DNA of 54,077 bases from Streptomyces sp. HD (GCF_028369295.1 NZ_JAQMYP010000064.1:1-54077); one strand, 5' to 3'. Counted from the stretch's first letter, positions 36,775-45,073 are shown. Translations and numbers: made by a program. Notes: generated by a model from the sequence alone, not told the origin.

Positions 36775-37548
36775 TCAGCCGCCGTAACGCCGGTGCCGGG
36801 CCGCGTAGTCGCGCAGGGCCCGAAGGAAGTCGACCTTGCGGAAGGCCGGCCAGAAAACCTCGCAGAAGTAGTACTCGGAGTGGGCCGTCTGCCAGAGCAT
36901 GAATCCGGACAGCCGCTGCTCGCCGCTGGTGCGGATCACGAGGTCGGGATCGGGCTGGTCACCGGTGTAGAGGTGGCTGCCGATCAGGTCGACGCTGACG
37001 GACTCGGCGAGGTCCTCCATCGAGGTGCCCTTGTCGTGGGCGTCGACGATCATCGAGCGCACGGCGTCGGCGATCTCCTGGCGGCCGCCGTAGCCGATGG
37101 CGACATTGACCAGTATTCCGTCGACCTGCGCGGTGGTCTCCTCGGCCTCCTTGAGGGTGGTCTGCATCCCGGCGGGCAGCAGGTCGGGCGTGCCGACGTG
37201 GTGCACCCGCCAGCGGCCGTCCGCGGCCAGGGAGCGGACGACGTCCTCGATGATCCCGAGGAGCGGGCCGAGTTCGTCCTGCGGCCGGTCGAAGTTGTCG
37301 GTCGACAGCAGCCAGAGGGTGACGACCTCGACGTCCGTCTCGGTGCACCAGCCGAGGAACTCCTCGATCTTCTCGGCACCGGCCCGGTGACCGTGCACCG
37401 TGGAGGAGCCCGCCGCCTTTGCCCAGCGCCGGTTGCCATCCATGATCACGCCGATGTGCTTGGGCACCTGAGCGTGGTCCAGGTGGCCCTCCACCCGGCG
37501 TGCGTACAGCCTGACCAGCAGGCCACGCAGCTTGTCGCGCAGGTTCAC
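36775..37548 (-). CDS. uppS: Isoprenyl transferase (cis-prenyl diphosphate synthase)
   Basis: A 257-residue cis-prenyltransferase that chain-elongates IPP onto allylic diphosphates to make polyprenyl carriers for wall polymers. It shows HIGVIMDGNRRWAK with the catalytic Asp, a W-rich segment TLWLLSTDNFDRP, IGYGGRQEIADA, and the C-terminal RTSGEQRLSGFMLWQTAHSE with the diphosphate-binding Arg residues. The start is GTG 37548 (VNLRDKLRG) with GGAGGGG about 12 bases upstream; the frame continues upstream without family similarity. Streptomyces often carry more than one paralogue, so the exact chain length cannot be stated. Confidence 0.93.
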   Translation of the reverse strand: MNLRDKLRGLLVRLYARRVEGHLDHAQVPKHIGVIMDGNRRWAKAAGSSTVHGHRAGAEKIEEFLGWCTETDVEVVTLWLLSTDNFDRPQDELGPLLGIIEDVVRSLAADGRWRVHHVGTPDLLPAGMQTTLKEAEETTAQVDGILVNVAIGYGGRQEIADAVRSMIVDAHDKGTSMEDLAESVSVDLIGSHLYTGDQPDPDLVIRTSGEQRLSGFMLWQTAHSEYYFCEVFWPAFRKVDFLRALRDYAARHRRYGG

Positions 37549-37723
37549 GTGATTGTCAGCCCCTCCGTACGGATCGGACAGGCGCGGCCCCGGCACGGTC
37601 GCGGTGGTCGCGATGAACGGTGCGCGGCGATGGTCGCGGCGCGGTCGAGGGCGGTCCCTGTCCGTATGGCGGTCCCCGGAGGCGAAGCCTACCCCTGTCG
37701 CGCCCTGGCCCCGCCAACGGGTG

Positions 37724-38386
37724 TCAGGCATACGGATGGTTCGGTACGGCTCCGGGGCGCGGCCGGCGGAACCACGCGGAGGCGGCGCCCTGGCTCAGCA
37801 GCACGACGAGGGCGATGGCCCCGGCGAGCGCGATGGCGCCGCCCAGCGCGACGGGGGCGCCCGCGACGCGGTTCGCCAGCGAGCCCAGCCCGAGGACGAT
37901 CTGCACGCTCGCCAGCACGATGGAGGCGATGCGGACACCGTTGCCGGCCTTCGGATACCGGAAGGCCAGGACGAACAGCGGAACGGTCAGCAGGAACGAG
38001 GAGAAGAACTGCCCGGAGGCCCGGGCACCGGAGACGGCCGCCACGAGGAAGGTGAACAGCAGCCCCGCACCGGCCATCACCCAGATCACGATCTGAGCGG
38101 CGCGCACCGGGCCGGGCATGGTGTGGGGCGGCGCCGGGGCGTAGGGGTAGGGGTGGCCGTACGGCGGTGGCTGGCCGTACGGGGACGGTTGGCCGTAGGA
38201 GGGTGGGTGGCCGTAGGGGGTGGCGGGCTGTGGGTACGGGGGTTGTTGGGCGTACGGGGGTGGCGGGCCGTACGGAGGTGGTGGGCCGTACGAGTCACTT
38301 GGACCGTTGGGATCACTTGGACCGTTGGGATCGCTCGGGCTGTTGGGATCATGCGGACCCGGCGAAATCGGATGATCGTTCGACAT
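37724..38386 (-). CDS. Pro-rich multi-pass membrane protein
   Basis: A 220-residue protein. The first 90 residues are low complexity: SDPNGP repeats, then PPPYG/PPYPQP/SYGQPS repeats. Four hydrophobic helices follow (IVIWVMAGAGLLFTFLVAAV, FLLTVPLFVLAF, IASIVLASVQIVLGLGSL, GAIALAGAIALVVLLS). The architecture is common in actinobacterial membrane proteins of unknown function with a Pro/Tyr-rich cytoplasmic tail. ATG at 38386 begins MSNDHPISP. No operon partner is evident, since uppS starts 175 bp downstream. Confidence 0.75.
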   Translation of the reverse strand: MSNDHPISPGPHDPNSPSDPNGPSDPNGPSDSYGPPPPYGPPPPYAQQPPYPQPATPYGHPPSYGQPSPYGQPPPYGHPYPYAPAPPHTMPGPVRAAQIVIWVMAGAGLLFTFLVAAVSGARASGQFFSSFLLTVPLFVLAFRYPKAGNGVRIASIVLASVQIVLGLGSLANRVAGAPVALGGAIALAGAIALVVLLSQGAASAWFRRPRPGAVPNHPYA

Positions 38387-38403
38387 GGGCCGGACTCTAG
38401 TGC

Positions 38404-38466
38404 GGCGCGGCTCCGTCGCGGCCGGACTTCGGCGCGGCTCCGTCGCGGCCGGACTTCGGCGCGGCG
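38404..38466. repeat. 27-bp tandem repeat
   Basis: Two exact copies of a 27-bp unit beginning GGCGCGGCTCCGTCGCGG (38404-38430 and 38431-38457), plus a 9-bp partial third copy. It lies directly upstream of the membrane-protein ATG (38386). Confidence 0.85.
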
Positions 38467-38543
38467 GGTTCCGGTGCGGCCGGGCTCCGATCCGTGGGTG
38501 AAGACCGGCCGCGGATCGGGGCGCCTATCGGGGCACAAAAAAA

Positions 38544-38578
38544 CGGGCCGGTCCGTGGGGGGGAGACGGACCGGCCCG
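38544..38578 (-). terminator. Intrinsic terminator on the minus strand without an assigned gene
   Basis: A perfect 13-bp stem CGGGCCGGTCCGT / ACGGACCGGCCCG with a 9-nt loop. On the minus strand it is followed by TTTTTTT (AAAAAAA at 38537-38543), a classical rho-independent terminator. It reads a transcript coming from 38.6-39.2 kb, where I find no convincing minus-strand gene, so a small RNA or an unrecognised gene may end here. Confidence 0.8.
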
Positions 38579-39223
38579 AGGGGGGGTTTCCACCATAACC
38601 CTTCGTAAGTGATGCTGCGCGCATCGGCGTGCCACAACTACTCTCCGAAATCGCTCGGCGACGGGCCGGTGGCCATGAGAGGGCCTCTTCGTGGCGGAAT
38701 CACGGCCCCGCCGACGCGGATTCCCTGGGGAAACGGGTGGGATGCGGCCGGATCCGGAGGATTTGGCGCACCTTGGAGCCCTGCGCGACGACTTGTCCGC
38801 GCTTCCCTCCCCCGGGTGACCCCGACCGCGAACGCCCGCTTGACGGCGCACATGACTTCGCGGGGCGGACGGGGATTCGACGCGATGCGCGTCCAGCAGG
38901 GGCGCAAACAGGCGCACGGCACCGCGCAGCCCCCTCCACCGCGCGGTGCCGCCGCGCAGCTTTGCTTACGCGAATTACCTTGGTCTGAACTTACGTGAGG
39001 AGTGGAGGGAAAGCGAGTCGGCCGTCATAACAATGTGGAGAAGGTGAGGGTTCCTTTGATGCGCAGGAGCCGAAGGGCGTTCGCGCCTGGATGCACGGTT
39101 TGCACGAGGGGACACGGGGCGGCCCGCGGCGGCGCCTGACGGCCCAGGACGACACATGGCGGCGCGCCAAGCGGGGACAGCAAACGGACAGCTTCTGGCC
39201 TACATCCGGCCTAACGTCGCCCC
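38579..39223. other. Gene-poor region upstream of the winged-helix gene
   Basis: No confident gene. Overlapping frames on both strands have no family resemblance and poor codon bias. A locally lower-GC tract (about 38955-39060) contains CATAACAAT and GTCTGAACTTACG, suitable for promoters. A 37-residue plus-strand frame (38885-38998, MRVQQGRKQ ... ELPWSELT) contains two rare TTA codons; I list it only as a possibility. The divergent promoters for 38386 (minus) and 39224 (plus) should be here. Confidence 0.4.
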
Positions 39224-40408
39224 ATGGCTGTCACTGTCACATGGGACGAGGCGAGCGCACGGCGGCTGGAGCGGCAGTTCCTGGACCGTCCCGCCGAGCG
39301 GGGCACGCCGGTCGCCGAGGTGGTCGGGGCGATGCTGGGCGCGCAGGCGCAGGTGCTGTCCGCGGCCGAGGTGTCGGTGGGCGTGCGGGCGACCGGGGTG
39401 ACACGGGCGGACGTCCGGGCGGCGCTCTGGGACGGGCACACGCTGGTGAAGACGTTCGGCCCACGCGGCACCGTGCATCTGCTGCCCGCCGCAGAACTGC
39501 CGCTGTGGTGCGGTGCGCTGAGCGCGATTCCCACGGGGCCGAGCCCGTTTCCGCCGGATGTCCGGGTGACGGAGGAGCAGGCGGAGCAGATCGTCGCGGC
39601 GATCGGGGACGCCCTCGACGGGGTCTGTCTGACCGTGGACGAACTGGGTGCGGAGGTGATCGCCCGCACCGGCCCCTGGGCCGGTGACCTGGTGATGCCC
39701 GCCTTCCAGGGCATGTGGCCGCGCTGGCGGCAGGTGATGCACCGGGCGGGTCAGTCGGGTGCGCTGTGCTTCGGACCGAATCGGGGGCGGAAGGTGACGT
39801 ATACGCGCCCGCGGGCGGTCGTTCCGGGGTCGGGGGCTCCCTCGGGCGCCTCGGGCGAGGGGGCGCTCGGGGAGCTGGGATGGCTCGTACGGCGGTATCT
39901 GCGGGCATACGGTCCGGCGACGCCGCAGCACTTCGCCAAGTGGCTGGCGGCGCCGACGGGTTGGGCGGTGGGGCTGTTCGGAGAGCTGTCGGAGGCCGGG
40001 GAGGTCGAGGAGGTCGCGTTCGAGGGGGCGGCGGCCTGGGTGGCGGCGGGTGACACGCAGTTCCCGGACGGACGGGTGCGTGGCGTACGGCTGCTGCCGT
40101 ACTTCGACGCGTACGCCATCGCCGCCCAGCCCCGGGAGTCACTGTTCCCCGGTCAGGCGTACCGGCGCGCCCTGGCGGGCGGCCAGGCCGGGAACTATCC
40201 GGTCCTCCTGGTCGACGGCGCGGTGACCGGGGTCTGGCACCAGCGCCGCCAGGGGCGTCGTACGACGGTCACGGTGGAGTTGATCGGACGAGGGCTGACG
40301 GGGCGGCTGGAGCGGGAGTTGGGCGAGCAGGTGGAGCGGGTGGGGGATGTGCTGGAGGCGAAGGCGGAATTGGTGGTGGGGGAGGTGACGGTGGGGCCGC
40401 ATGCGTGA
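39224..40408 (+). CDS. Winged-helix DNA-binding protein, AlkZ-like DNA glycosylase family
   Basis: A 394-residue member of the HTH_42 (DUF1006) winged-helix superfamily: several wHTH modules (about 1-95, 100-215 and 220-310) and a C-terminal beta domain (about 315-390). Near residue 40, MLGAQAQVLSAAE contains a Gln-x-Gln (QAQ) motif at the position of the catalytic Q-phi-Q of AlkZ, the glycosylase that unhooks azinomycin crosslinks. LVKTFGPRGTVHLLP and RGVRLLPYFDAYAIA are family blocks. Base excision of alkylated DNA is therefore possible, but many relatives are uncharacterised. ATG at 39224 has no strong ribosome site. Confidence 0.8.
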   Translation: MAVTVTWDEASARRLERQFLDRPAERGTPVAEVVGAMLGAQAQVLSAAEVSVGVRATGVTRADVRAALWDGHTLVKTFGPRGTVHLLPAAELPLWCGALSAIPTGPSPFPPDVRVTEEQAEQIVAAIGDALDGVCLTVDELGAEVIARTGPWAGDLVMPAFQGMWPRWRQVMHRAGQSGALCFGPNRGRKVTYTRPRAVVPGSGAPSGASGEGALGELGWLVRRYLRAYGPATPQHFAKWLAAPTGWAVGLFGELSEAGEVEEVAFEGAAAWVAAGDTQFPDGRVRGVRLLPYFDAYAIAAQPRESLFPGQAYRRALAGGQAGNYPVLLVDGAVTGVWHQRRQGRRTTVTVELIGRGLTGRLERELGEQVERVGDVLEAKAELVVGEVTVGPHA

Positions 40409-40429
40409 GGGGGGCGGGGCCGAGGAGGG

Positions 40430-40700
40430 GCCGGAGGGCCAGGGGTCCCGGAGGCCGGGGGTCCCGGAGGCCGGGGAGCTCGGAGGGCCGGGGAGCTCGG
40501 AGGGCCGGGGAGCTCGGAGGGCCGGTGATCCGGGGATACCAGGGTCGGGAGCCCAGGGGGACCGGGGTCCGAGGATCCCGGAGGCCGGGGGCCTCGGAGG
40601 CCGGGGGCCTCGGAGGGCCGGGGGCCTCGGAGGCCGGGGGCCTCGGAGGGCCGGTGATCCGGGGATACCAGGGTCGGGAGCCCAGGGGGGCCGGCGGTCA
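40430..40700. repeat. G-rich minisatellite between convergent genes
   Basis: Tandem 16-17-bp units: three of CCGGGGAGCTCGGAGGG followed by about five of CCGGGGGCCTCGGAGG. A 48-bp block starting CTCGGAGGGCCGGTGATCC occurs twice exactly (40513-40560 and 40642-40689), 129 bp apart. The region fills the gap between the winged-helix and methyltransferase stops. Strong G/C strand asymmetry gives many GGGG runs. Confidence 0.9.
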
Positions 40701-40720
40701 GAGGACTCCCGGGGGAACGC

Positions 40721-41518
40721 TCAGACGCTGGGCTTTCGCGCCTCGAAGAGGTGGCGGGTGCTGTGTGCGACGAAGGGGCCGTCGGACTGGATCTGCTCGT
40801 GCAGGGTGCGGAGCTGTGGGCGGTATGCCTCGGCGGTGAAGCCGGGGACCATCCACACCACCTTCCGCAGGAAGTGGACGACAGCCGCGATGTCGTAGAA
40901 CTCGATGCGCAGCCGCTCCGCGCGCAGGTCGACGATGTCGAGCCCGGCGGCCTCGGCGGCGGCGCGCTCGCGGTCGGGATGACGGGCGTTGCTCTGCTCC
41001 TCCGGGAGGGGGCCGAGGAAGTACTCGACCAGCTCGAAGACGCTGCGCGGCCCGACGTGCTGGGCGAAGTAGGTGCCGCCGGGCTGGAGGACACGGGCGA
41101 TCTCGGCCCAGTGCGGGCTGACCGGGTGCCGACTGCCGACCAGGTCGAAGGCGCCGTCGGCGAAGGGCAGCGGGGCGTCCTCGGGCGAGGCGACGACGGC
41201 GACGCCGCGCGGGCGGAGGAGAGCGGTGGCCTTGGCGACGTTCGGCGGCCAGCCCTCGGTGGCGACGGTGAGGGGCGGGACCTTCGGCTCGGCACGGCGC
41301 AAGGCGAAGTCGAGTACCTCTCCTCCCCCGGTCTGGATGTCGAGGGCGGCGGTGGCGCGGGAGAGCCGCTCGGCGAGGGACGCGGCGTATCCCCAGGAGG
41401 GCCGCGCCTCGGTGGCACGCCCCTCGAACCAGGAGAAGTCCCACCCCTCGGTGGGCACGGCGACGCCCTCGGCGACTAGGTCGTCGAAGTCGTCGAAGCT
41501 ACGGGATTGCTCGTTCAC
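40721..41518 (-). CDS. Class I SAM-dependent methyltransferase
   Basis: A 265-residue Rossmann-fold methyltransferase. Motif I is GGEVLDFALRRAE, a degenerate form that retains GGGE (about residue 65), followed by motif II VAVVASPEDAPLPFADGAFDLVGSRH and the post-motif ARVLQPGGTYFAQHVG. The substrate is unknown; the C-terminal FLRKVVWMVPGF block is shared by UbiE/rRNA-type small-molecule methyltransferases. The start is GTG 41518 (VNEQSRSF); an open frame to 41605 overlaps the 3' end of the upstream acetyltransferase gene. It may be co-transcribed with that GNAT gene, 19 bp upstream. Confidence 0.82.
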   Translation of the reverse strand: MNEQSRSFDDFDDLVAEGVAVPTEGWDFSWFEGRATEARPSWGYAASLAERLSRATAALDIQTGGGEVLDFALRRAEPKVPPLTVATEGWPPNVAKATALLRPRGVAVVASPEDAPLPFADGAFDLVGSRHPVSPHWAEIARVLQPGGTYFAQHVGPRSVFELVEYFLGPLPEEQSNARHPDRERAAAEAAGLDIVDLRAERLRIEFYDIAAVVHFLRKVVWMVPGFTAEAYRPQLRTLHEQIQSDGPFVAHSTRHLFEARKPSV

Positions 41519-41537
41519 AGTGCCGCCACAGTGCTGC

Positions 41538-42065
41538 TCAACCTTCAAGAACAAGGAGTACGTATCCGTCCCCGTCGCCGTCCCCGCCCTCGTCCGCGGC
41601 GTCACCGTGGTGGAGGGCCTCGGCGCGCCGGAAACCGTGGCGTTCGAGGAGTCGTACCGAGGCGGTGTTGGTGTGGAAGGGGTCGGCGTGGAGGGGGCGG
41701 GTCTTTTCGAGTTCGAGGAAGAGACCGAGGGCCTTGGTGCCGATGCCCCTCCCCCAGTACGGCCGCCCGAGCCAGTAGCCGAGGAACCGGCGGTCGTCGT
41801 CCCACCAGGACACGATGTTGCCGGCGATTTCCTCCCCGACCAGGACGGTCTGCACGAGGCCCGTCTCGTTCCCGAGCACGCGGGTCCGCCAGTGCTTCAT
41901 GAAGGCGTCCCGCGGCCGGGGCGTGAACATCGACCGCCGGACGGCTTCCGGATCGTGCTCGAAGGCGAGAAAGGTTTCGAGGTCGGAGTCGAGGACGTCT
42001 CGGAGGCGTACGTCGGGGCCGTGGTCGTGGCCCGGCTCGTCAGTCGTGGCGTTCATGGCGCTCAT
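41538..42065 (-). CDS. GNAT-family N-acetyltransferase
   Basis: A 175-residue acetyltransferase of the RimJ/RimL-like subgroup: VRLRDVLDSDLETFLAFEHD, YWLGRPYWGRGIGTKALGLFLE (acetyl-CoA-binding motif A, R/Q-x-x-G-x-G as WGRGIG), and TNTASVRLLERHGFRRAEALHHG. The C-terminus has an acidic Asp/Gly run (GDGDGDG). Candidate starts are ATG at 42083, 42065 and 42056; I chose 42065 because AGGAG lies four bases upstream. Its acceptor, protein N-terminus or small amine, is unknown. It directly precedes the methyltransferase gene. Confidence 0.85.
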   Translation of the reverse strand: MSAMNATTDEPGHDHGPDVRLRDVLDSDLETFLAFEHDPEAVRRSMFTPRPRDAFMKHWRTRVLGNETGLVQTVLVGEEIAGNIVSWWDDDRRFLGYWLGRPYWGRGIGTKALGLFLELEKTRPLHADPFHTNTASVRLLERHGFRRAEALHHGDAADEGGDGDGDGYVLLVLEG

Positions 42066-42142
42066 ATCGCTCCTGTCGCTCATGCTCAGGAGTCTGGCAG
42101 GAGCCACTGACAACGCCGCCGAGCCGACAGTCGCCGTACGGC

Positions 42143-43027
42143 CTACGGGACCAACGGCCGCACTTCCTCGGCCGCGAACCGCACGAACCCCTCCGGGTCG
42201 GGCTCGTCCCCCGTCGGCTGGAGCACCACCGTGTCGGCACCGGCGTCCGCGAGCCGCTGCACGGCCTTCGCGACGGTACCGGCGTCCCCGGCGACACCGA
42301 GATCGGGCACGGATCCGAGCCCTTCGGCGTCGAGCTCGGCCTTGAGACGGGCGGCCCCGTCGGGCCCGGTGGCGGTGAGGAGGTAGACGACGACCGGATG
42401 CGGCTCGGCACCCGGGCCCGAGCGTCCCGCCGACTCCCGCCCTTCCTCGATGAGCTGCCGTGCCCGCCGTACCCCGTCCGGTGGAGTCGAGGCGGTGAGC
42501 AGGGTCCCGTCGGCGGCCTCGCCGGCGAGTCGCAGCGAGCGCGGTCCGGTGGCCCCGGCGATGACGGGCACGGGCTGGGCGGGCGGCCAGTCGAGGGCGA
42601 CGTCGTCGAGTCGGACGTAACGCCCCTCGGTGGTCACCCGCTCCCCGTTGAGCAGAGCGCGCAGGACGACGAGATGCTCCCGCAGCAGGGTCACCGGCGA
42701 CTCGACCCGAGCCCCGACCTGCGCCATCCAGTCCTGCACACCGTGCCCGACGGCGAGGATCGGACGGCCCGGGAACATCCGGTGCAGGGTGGCGGCCTCC
42801 ATGGCGGCGATGGCGACGTTCCGCAACGGGACGGGCAGCAGCCCGATCCCGATCCTGACCCGCTCGGTCCAGGCGAGGGCCGCCGCGGCGGTGGAGACCC
42901 CGCCCTCCCGGAAACAGTCCTCCCAGAGCCACAGCTCTTCGAGACCTGTCTCGTCGGCAAGTCGGGCAACGGACCGGAGTCGTTCGGGCGCGAGTTGGGG
43001 ACGGAAGACTGCGCCGAGTGCGGTCAT
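42143..43027 (-). CDS. LLM-class flavin-dependent oxidoreductase
   Basis: A 294-residue luciferase-like (beta/alpha)8-barrel protein, probably F420- or FMN-dependent. Landmarks are LADETGLEELWLWEDCF, RVRIGIGLLPVPLRNVAIAA, GRPILAVGHGVQDWMAQVG, LREHLVVLRALLNGERVT and PVPVIAGATGPRSLRLAGEAADGTLL. These match the F420-dependent methylene-H4MPT reductase-like subgroup common in actinobacteria. The substrate is unknown. The start is ATG 43027 (MTALGAVFRP) with AGGAAAG upstream. Confidence 0.87.
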   Translation of the reverse strand: MTALGAVFRPQLAPERLRSVARLADETGLEELWLWEDCFREGGVSTAAAALAWTERVRIGIGLLPVPLRNVAIAAMEAATLHRMFPGRPILAVGHGVQDWMAQVGARVESPVTLLREHLVVLRALLNGERVTTEGRYVRLDDVALDWPPAQPVPVIAGATGPRSLRLAGEAADGTLLTASTPPDGVRRARQLIEEGRESAGRSGPGAEPHPVVVYLLTATGPDGAARLKAELDAEGLGSVPDLGVAGDAGTVAKAVQRLADAGADTVVLQPTGDEPDPEGFVRFAAEEVRPLVP

Positions 43028-43150
43028 GGGATCTTTCCTACCCGGGTAGCACTCGGCGGACAACCGGATTTCGGGAGGTGCCCAGAGAGCCTCCCACCCG
43101 GGTCGGGCCCACGTCGTCCTTGGCGACGGACTCACCCGTGGATGTGCGCG

Positions 43151-43888
43151 TCATGCCGCCGCGAACGCCCCCAGCACCACCCCGGTGAACGCTCCCCCGA
43201 TCATGAACGGCCCCAGCGGAATGGCGGACTTGCGGCCCGCTCGACGCAGGATGACCATCCCTAGGCCGTACATCGCACCGTAAAGGAGCCCGGCGAAGGC
43301 ACCGACCAAGAGGATCGGCCAGCCGTACCAGCCGAGCGCGGTGCCGAGGGACAGGGCGAGCTTGACGTCGCCGAAGCCCATGCCGGCGGGGTTGATGAGG
43401 AACAGAACCAAGTACGTGGCGCCCAGGGCCAGTCCGCCCAGCAGGGCCGTGGGCCAGGAGCCCACGGCGGCGGGCAGTGCGGCCACGACACAGAGCAGCA
43501 CGAGAGTCGCGGCAGCAAGCGGCAGGGTCAGCACGTCCGGCAGTCGGTGCACCCGGTAGTCGACGAGGGCCAGCAGCACCGCGACGGGCGCTGCCAGGAG
43601 CCAGACCGCGACCTCGGGGCGCGGGTCGGTCACCGCGGCGAGGACGGCACAGACGAGAGCGGTCACCGTGGACACGGCGAGCGTGGCCGGACCGTACGGT
43701 CCACAAGCCTCGGCGCAGCGTGCCCGGCCCACCCAGCCGCCGAAGGCCCCCGTGATCGGATGTCCGACGGGGCATTCCGCGCTCCAGGGCCGGGCCGAGT
43801 CGACCGAGAGGCGGTGGGCGGCACGCGGGAGCAGAAGACCCGCCCCCGCCCCCCATGAGGCAGCCACCAGGATCAGAAGTACCTGCAC
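43151..43888 (-). CDS. A24-family prepilin peptidase
   Basis: A 245-residue integral-membrane aspartyl protease with about seven helices. The two catalytic aspartates are in LALVDYRVHRLPD and the hallmark MGFGDVKLALSLG. The N-terminal C-x-x-C methyltransferase module of full PilD is mostly lacking; only scattered cysteines (AECPVGHP, ARCAEACG) occur, so it is a TadV/CpaA-like or reduced type. It would cleave Flp/TadE-type prepilin leaders on the cytoplasmic face. No tad operon is in the window, but toxin 1 (48583-50829) carries a matching cleavage motif. The start is GTG 43888, with AAGG upstream. Confidence 0.88.
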   Translation of the reverse strand: MQVLLILVAASWGAGAGLLLPRAAHRLSVDSARPWSAECPVGHPITGAFGGWVGRARCAEACGPYGPATLAVSTVTALVCAVLAAVTDPRPEVAVWLLAAPVAVLLALVDYRVHRLPDVLTLPLAAATLVLLCVVAALPAAVGSWPTALLGGLALGATYLVLFLINPAGMGFGDVKLALSLGTALGWYGWPILLVGAFAGLLYGAMYGLGMVILRRAGRKSAIPLGPFMIGGAFTGVVLGAFAAA

Positions 43889-44011
43889 GCCAGGGACCTT
43901 ATGACGGGGACGCCGAGCAGAGCATGGGCCCGTGGACCCATGTGGGGCCCATTCCCTTGTCGATAGGGTCGGTCGGCACCGTAGGGGCATGGGACAGCGA
44001 GGGGGCCGGAC

Positions 44012-44374
44012 ATGGGACGTTGGCGTGACGGGTGGGGCAGGCTGGTGGTGCACGGGGAGTCGGTGTCGGCCACCGTGCCGCTGGAGATCGCCGCCTCGTA
44101 CCGTGCCCGTACCAAGGGGCTGCTCGGGCGTGACTCCGTCGAGGGGGCGATCCTGCTCTCTCCCGCCAGCAGCGTGCACACCTTCCGTATGCGCATCCCC
44201 ATCGACGTCGCCTATCTCGACCGCAATTTCGACATCATCGCCGTGCACACCATGAAGCCGGGTCGTCTGGGACTTCCTCGCCTGCGCTCCCGGCATGTCC
44301 TGGAGGCCGAGGCGGGGGCCATGGCGGAGTGGGGGTTGCGGGCGGGGGTACGGGTGAGCATCGAGGCGGAGTAG
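44012..44374 (+). CDS. DUF192 family protein
   Basis: A 120-residue small beta-rich protein. AASYRARTKGLLGRDSVEG, LLSPASSVHTFRMRIPIDVAYLD and VLEAEAGAMAEWGLRAG follow the DUF192 pattern (R-x-x-GLM ... VHT-x-x-M-x-x-x-IDV ... LE-x-x-G). The function is unknown; members are often small secreted or periplasmic proteins, but no signal peptide is evident here. ATG at 44012 is divergent from the prepilin peptidase gene. DUF192 genes often lie near Tad/pilus peptidase genes in Streptomyces as I recall, which is not proof of function. Confidence 0.85.
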   Translation: MGRWRDGWGRLVVHGESVSATVPLEIAASYRARTKGLLGRDSVEGAILLSPASSVHTFRMRIPIDVAYLDRNFDIIAVHTMKPGRLGLPRLRSRHVLEAEAGAMAEWGLRAGVRVSIEAE

Positions 44375-44446
44375 TACGTTCCGGAGCCGGAACCGACCCG
44401 CGGGCGCAGGGCCCGGCCATTGGGCCTCTTCGCGCCCGACGCGCCC

Positions 44447-44899
44447 TTATCGTTCTCCCTCCTGCAGCCGCTCCACGGCGTAACCGGTGACCGCCCCGAC
44501 GACCACGACGGCGCAGGACATCACGAAACCCTCCAGGGAAGCGCGGCCCCAGTGCACGCCGACGTTTACGGCCTGGGCGAAGAGCGGAACCCCGAAGACG
44601 GCGGCGAGGTGCCACGGCACCGAGTCACGGAACGGCTCGCGGTGCAGCCGCCCGGCGATCCAGGCGGCCAGCGCGACGCACACGGCGTTGGGCAGATGGA
44701 CCAGCAGCAGCCGGCCGCCGAACGACTCCAGGCGTTCCACGCTCTCGAACGTCCCGTAGAAGTACGTCACCTGCACGTACTCGCTGATGAACAGCACGAC
44801 GAGACCGGCCGCCCAGGCACGCATGAGCGCGAAGAACCCTCCCCGCCCAGCCGTCCCGTGAACCGCCCTGCTCCACGACGGCCCACCTGTGTCACGCAT
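44447..44899 (-). CDS. Hypothetical four-helix membrane protein
   Basis: A 150-residue protein with hydrophobic segments near residues 25-43 (AWAAGLVVLFISEYVQ), 65-82 (LLLVHLPNAVCVALAAW), 97-112 (HLAAVFGVPLFAQAVN) and 122-142 (GFVMSCAVVVVGAVTGYA). No recognisable motif. It is the last minus-strand gene before the toxin array, and the degenerate copy of the array repeat lies about 70 bp upstream of its ATG. It may be the chromosomal boundary of the array. Confidence 0.6.
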   Translation of the reverse strand: MRDTGGPSWSRAVHGTAGRGGFFALMRAWAAGLVVLFISEYVQVTYFYGTFESVERLESFGGRLLLVHLPNAVCVALAAWIAGRLHREPFRDSVPWHLAAVFGVPLFAQAVNVGVHWGRASLEGFVMSCAVVVVGAVTGYAVERLQEGER

Positions 44900-44966
44900 G
44901 CCCGATGCCCCTTAGGTCGCTGGCCTGATGTGCTGCGACACCTTAGGCATCGGGGCGTTCGGGCCT

Positions 44967-44997
44967 CATGGGCCCGCGGACCCAGCTGCGGACCCAA
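44967..44997 (-). repeat. Array repeat, degenerate copy C
   Basis: CATGGGCCCGCGGACCCAGC and the following bases align with the core of copies A (46901-46946) and B (50850-50895), with about three quarters of positions identical. It marks the downstream edge of the toxin array. Confidence 0.55.
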
Positions 44998-45073
44998 ATC
45001 CGGAGGGCGGGATTCAGGCGAGGGCCTCCGGACTGCGGTTGCGGGGGAACCCTCGGGCGTGCCTGATCCGTCG

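Noticed and set aside
38609..38998. Plus-strand frames of 120-130 codons in the gap before the winged-helix gene
   Set aside because: Poor codon bias, no ribosome site, no recognisable domain; only a 37-codon sub-frame is mentioned as a weak possibility.
40430..40700. CRISPR array
   Set aside because: The units are contiguous G-rich minisatellite repeats with no unique spacers and no cas genes.
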